DNA from: an uncultured Collinsella sp.
GTDB lineage: Bacteria; Actinomycetota; Coriobacteriia; Coriobacteriales; Coriobacteriaceae
Assembly (NCBI GenBank): GCA_902494945.1
Contig: CABUVF010000033.1
Coordinates: forward strand, 1 to 15,589
DNA: 15,589 nt
Direction: 5' to 3'
Positions 12,723 to 15,589 of the stretch are shown here, piece after piece (positions within the stretch are counted from its first letter, which is position 1; each line of letters begins with the position of its first letter). The notes under the pieces were generated by a model. That model was not told the DNA's origin. It made no database searches and saw only the letters and a list, made by a program, of their open reading frames with translations. The position numbers were made by a program, and so were the translations under genes.

Positions 12723-15548
12723 TTACCCTGTGTTTTGCAATCCTGCCGAGACGCCGGTCACAGTCGAAAGAATCAGGCTCATGTACTCGGCCTTCTTCTC
12801 CTCGGCCATCTCGTCCTGGTTCATACGCACCTCGCGAAGGGCGCGGACCTGAGCGATGGACAGGGCGTCGACGTAGGGGTTACGCACGCGAACGGCGCAG
12901 CCGAGCACGCGGCGACGCTGCAGCGGCCACTCGTCACCGACGATGGCAAGGACCCACTTACGGGTAAGCTGCATCTCGGTGAAGACCTTCTCGGACAGAT
13001 CCTGGCGATCGCCCAGGTGCAGATACATCTTGGCGATGCGCTGGTCAGTCTTGGCGATCGACATCTCGATGTTGTCGATGAACGTGCGGAAGAACGGCCA
13101 CTCCTGGTAGGCAGCCTTGAGCTGGTCAAGATCGCCCAGCTGCTCGCAGGCGGTGCCCAGGCCGTACCAAGCGGCCAGGTTAATGCGCGCCTGGCTCCAG
13201 CTGAAGATCCACGGAATGGTACGCAGGTCGTCGAGCGACTTGGCACCCAGGCCGCGCTTGGCCGGGCGCGAGCCGATCGGCAGCAGACCGACCTCGGTCA
13301 GCGGCGTCACGGTCGAGAACCACGGTGTAAAGTCCTCGGTGTTCAGCAGGTCCAGATAGCGCTCGTGGCTTACGGCGTTGAGCTTCTCGGCCATATCCCA
13401 GAACTTCTGCGTGGTCTCGGTGTTGGTCCTCTCGACGCTCGGGGCCGACTGCAAAAGCGTTGCGGCGGCAACGGACTCAACATGGCGCTGAGCCAGCGTG
13501 CGGTTGCCGTAACGGGCAAAGATGACCTCGCCCTGCTCGGTGAGCTTAAAGAAGCAGTTGACCGAACCCTTGGGCTGCGCCAGCACGGCCTTGTTGGCCG
13601 GACCGCCGCCACGGCCCACGGCACCGCCGCGACCGTGCATGAGCACCAGGTCGATATCGTTCTTCTCGGCCCACTTGGCAATGCGCTCCTGCGCGGAGTG
13701 CAGCGCGAGCATGGCCGTGGTAGGACCGGCATCCTTGGAGGAGTCGGAATAGCCCAGCATGACCTCCATGCGGCGGTTGGTCTGGGCAAGGCGCTTTTGC
13801 ACCACGGGCAGCGTAAGCATCTGGTCGAGCACGTCGACGCAGCCCTCGAGGTCCTCGAGCTGCTCGAACAGCGGGATCACGTCGAGCTCGGGGACATCCT
13901 CCTCGTGTGCAAAGGACAGGTGGGCAAGCTCAAAGACGTCGGCCACATGCTGGGCGCTCTTGGTGAACGAGATGATGTAGCGGTGCGCCATCTTCTTGCC
14001 GTAGCGCTTTTGGATGGAGCCGATGGCGCGGAAGGTATCGATGACCTCGCGCGTCATGGGCTGCAGATCGCCGTGGATACCGTTCTCGTGGATATCCTTG
14101 AGGGCGCGGGCGTGCACCACGGAGTGCTGACGGAACTCCATCTCGACCATATGGAAGCCGAAGGACTCGACCTGCCAGATGATGGTCTGGACCGGGCCGT
14201 AGGCAGCACGAACGGCACCGCAGGCGGCCAGGGAGCGCTGAACGACACGCAGGTCATCCAGGAACTCGTCTGCGCTGTGATACATGGTGTCGGTGATGCG
14301 ACGAACGGTGGCATTCAGACGATCGGCCATGACGAGCATGACGGCGCGATGCGGCTCGTGCTCGGAGATCAGCTCGGCGCGGGCCGTGTACTGGGTGCTC
14401 ATCTCGACCTGATGGTTCCACAGGTTGATGAGCTCGGCAGACGGCTTGCTGTAGGTGGCCTCGAGCGTCAGGTTGCGGCCGATGCGGCGGCACTTGTCCT
14501 CGAGCTTGAGCACCATGTGAGTGAAGTACTTGGCGGCGACCTCGCGGCTCACCTTGGCGGTGACGTTGGGATTACCGTCGCGGTCGGAACCGATCCAGCT
14601 GCCGGGATGGAAGAACGCCGGGCACAGCGGCGGCACGGTACCCGCCTTGTCGCCCAGCACCCAGTCGTCAAAACGACGATAGATAACGGGGATGACGTCG
14701 AACAGCGTGTTATCGAAGATGTCGATGATGGTATCGGCTTCCTCGACCGGCGTGGGCTTCTTCAACGCGATGGGGCTCGTGCGTACCAGGGCGTCGATTT
14801 CCTGCAGCATATGGCGCTCGTTCTCCACCAGGTCGGAGCCGCCCAGGCGCGGGCGCTCCTCCAGCAGGTTGGAAATACGGCGAATCTTGCCCTCGACGGC
14901 CTTACGACGGGCCTCGGTGGGATGTGCGGTAAAGACAGGGTGGAACTCCAGCTTGTCGAGCAGCTCGTTGGCGCCCTCGACACCCATCTCGTTTACCAAC
15001 TGGTGATAGGCGACGGTGAGTTCGTTGGCGGGATCGACCTCGGTATCGGTCGATGCGCCGGCCTCGCGCTCGCGCAGCTGCGCCACGCGGTAGTTCTCCT
15101 CCGACAGGTTTGCCAGATGGAAGAAGCTCGTAAAGGCGCGGACGATAACCTGCTGCTTATCGAGCGGCAGACTGTCGATCAGATCAACGACCTCGCGAAA
15201 CGCCACGGCGGTGGGCTCGTCGGCAGTGGGCACGCCCTGCTCGTCGACGGACTCGTCGGCAGCACGGGTGCCGGGGTTTCCGGCGTTGGCCACAATCTCG
15301 GCTGTCAAAATCTTGTCGAACAGGTCCGCGATCTCGGGATCATACTCGCTAAGCACACGGCGCTCCAGGCGCAAGAACAGCGCCAGATTGTCGCGCAGCT
15401 CCTCGGGGATCTCGATCTCGGCGAGACGCTCCTTGGATTCGGCATTCGAGCCGATTCGGTTAACGAGGCGGTTGACCACGGCAGCGACGCGCGCCGCGGC
15501 TTCGGGTACAGACTGGTTGCTTAGGTTCTCAGCCACGTTTCCTCCCAT
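12723..15548 (-). CDS. ppc: Phosphoenolpyruvate carboxylase
   Basis: Fixes bicarbonate onto phosphoenolpyruvate to give oxaloacetate, an anaplerotic step feeding aspartate and fermentative succinate. The 941-residue protein is full length for bacterial PEPC. The catalytic His is H209 in TAHPTEARR; GSDRDGNPNVT follows, then K605 in LGYSDSSKDAG and R640/R646 in the HGRGGAVGRGGGP loop. The C-terminus ends in the invariant QNTG, part of the aspartate/malate inhibitor site. Two starts are possible: the ATG at 15548, whose GGAGG is only 1 nt away, and a GTG at 15536 with GGAGG 4 nt upstream. The GTG has the better spacing and would shorten the protein by four residues. It has its own promoter and is followed 23 nt after the stop by a 127-nt palindrome. 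Confidence 0.97.
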   Translation of the reverse strand: MGGNVAENLSNQSVPEAAARVAAVVNRLVNRIGSNAESKERLAEIEIPEELRDNLALFLRLERRVLSEYDPEIADLFDKILTAEIVANAGNPGTRAADESVDEQGVPTADEPTAVAFREVVDLIDSLPLDKQQVIVRAFTSFFHLANLSEENYRVAQLREREAGASTDTEVDPANELTVAYHQLVNEMGVEGANELLDKLEFHPVFTAHPTEARRKAVEGKIRRISNLLEERPRLGGSDLVENERHMLQEIDALVRTSPIALKKPTPVEEADTIIDIFDNTLFDVIPVIYRRFDDWVLGDKAGTVPPLCPAFFHPGSWIGSDRDGNPNVTAKVSREVAAKYFTHMVLKLEDKCRRIGRNLTLEATYSKPSAELINLWNHQVEMSTQYTARAELISEHEPHRAVMLVMADRLNATVRRITDTMYHSADEFLDDLRVVQRSLAACGAVRAAYGPVQTIIWQVESFGFHMVEMEFRQHSVVHARALKDIHENGIHGDLQPMTREVIDTFRAIGSIQKRYGKKMAHRYIISFTKSAQHVADVFELAHLSFAHEEDVPELDVIPLFEQLEDLEGCVDVLDQMLTLPVVQKRLAQTNRRMEVMLGYSDSSKDAGPTTAMLALHSAQERIAKWAEKNDIDLVLMHGRGGAVGRGGGPANKAVLAQPKGSVNCFFKLTEQGEVIFARYGNRTLAQRHVESVAAATLLQSAPSVERTNTETTQKFWDMAEKLNAVSHERYLDLLNTEDFTPWFSTVTPLTEVGLLPIGSRPAKRGLGAKSLDDLRTIPWIFSWSQARINLAAWYGLGTACEQLGDLDQLKAAYQEWPFFRTFIDNIEMSIAKTDQRIAKMYLHLGDRQDLSEKVFTEMQLTRKWVLAIVGDEWPLQRRRVLGCAVRVRNPYVDALSIAQVRALREVRMNQDEMAEEKKAEYMSLILSTVTGVSAGLQNTG

Positions 15549-15580
15549 TCCTCCTTCTATGCACGTAACATGCGGTATTC

Positions 15581-15586
15581 ATTATA
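15581..15586 (-). promoter_or_regulatory. ppc promoter -10
   Basis: A perfect TATAAT on the minus strand (15586-15581), 32 nt upstream of the ATG. Transcription would start near 15574, giving a leader of about 25-38 nt. The -35 lies outside the window. Confidence 0.6.
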
Positions 15587-15589
15587 GGC

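Noticed and set aside
12735..15524. 929-codon plus-strand open frame opposite ppc
   Set aside because: Shadow of ppc, which has every catalytic motif.

Overview
The window reads as a chromosomal segment of a high-G+C gut actinobacterium of the Coriobacteriia, most like Collinsella. This is inferred from base composition, protein style and gene mix; no search was possible. It holds nine protein genes, all housekeeping or carbon-metabolism genes. There is no insertion sequence, prophage, CRISPR array, tRNA or rRNA that I can support.

Left block (1-4360): a GH2 beta-galactosidase (lacZ, minus strand, cut by the window start) is divergent from a LacI-family regulator. Three near-identical LacI-type operators lie across the lacZ promoter. 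Middle block (4360-7342): after the regulator comes an array of palindromes with a 62-bp period, then aspS (minus strand, aspartyl-tRNA synthetase) with its own terminator, and divergent from it serB (phosphoserine phosphatase).

Central block (7343-12112): a lactate-racemase locus made of two converging transcription units. The plus unit is larB-larC-tetR, preceded by a 34-nt inverted repeat at its promoter. The minus unit is larA-larD. LarA is the racemase carrying the nickel-pincer nucleotide (NPN); LarB and LarC belong to NPN synthesis; LarD is an aquaglyceroporin-type lactic-acid channel. The sulfur transferase LarE is not here. LarC ends where the first domain (LarC1) normally ends and has no LarC2 part. 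LarA keeps every active-site residue checked, so the missing functions are probably encoded elsewhere. Right block (12113-15589): a 610-bp gene-free stretch packed with repeats, then ppc (phosphoenolpyruvate carboxylase, minus strand).

The least explained material is intergenic. Two 127-nt nested palindromes (9904-10030 and 12573-12699) have the same length and a GAA triloop, and share internal-loop sequences although their outer arms differ. On the minus strand each begins exactly 23 nt after a stop codon (larD, ppc). Partial copies lie at 12281-12384 and 12461-12508. Together with the covarying 62-bp array, these look like families of structured repeats or 3'-UTR elements.
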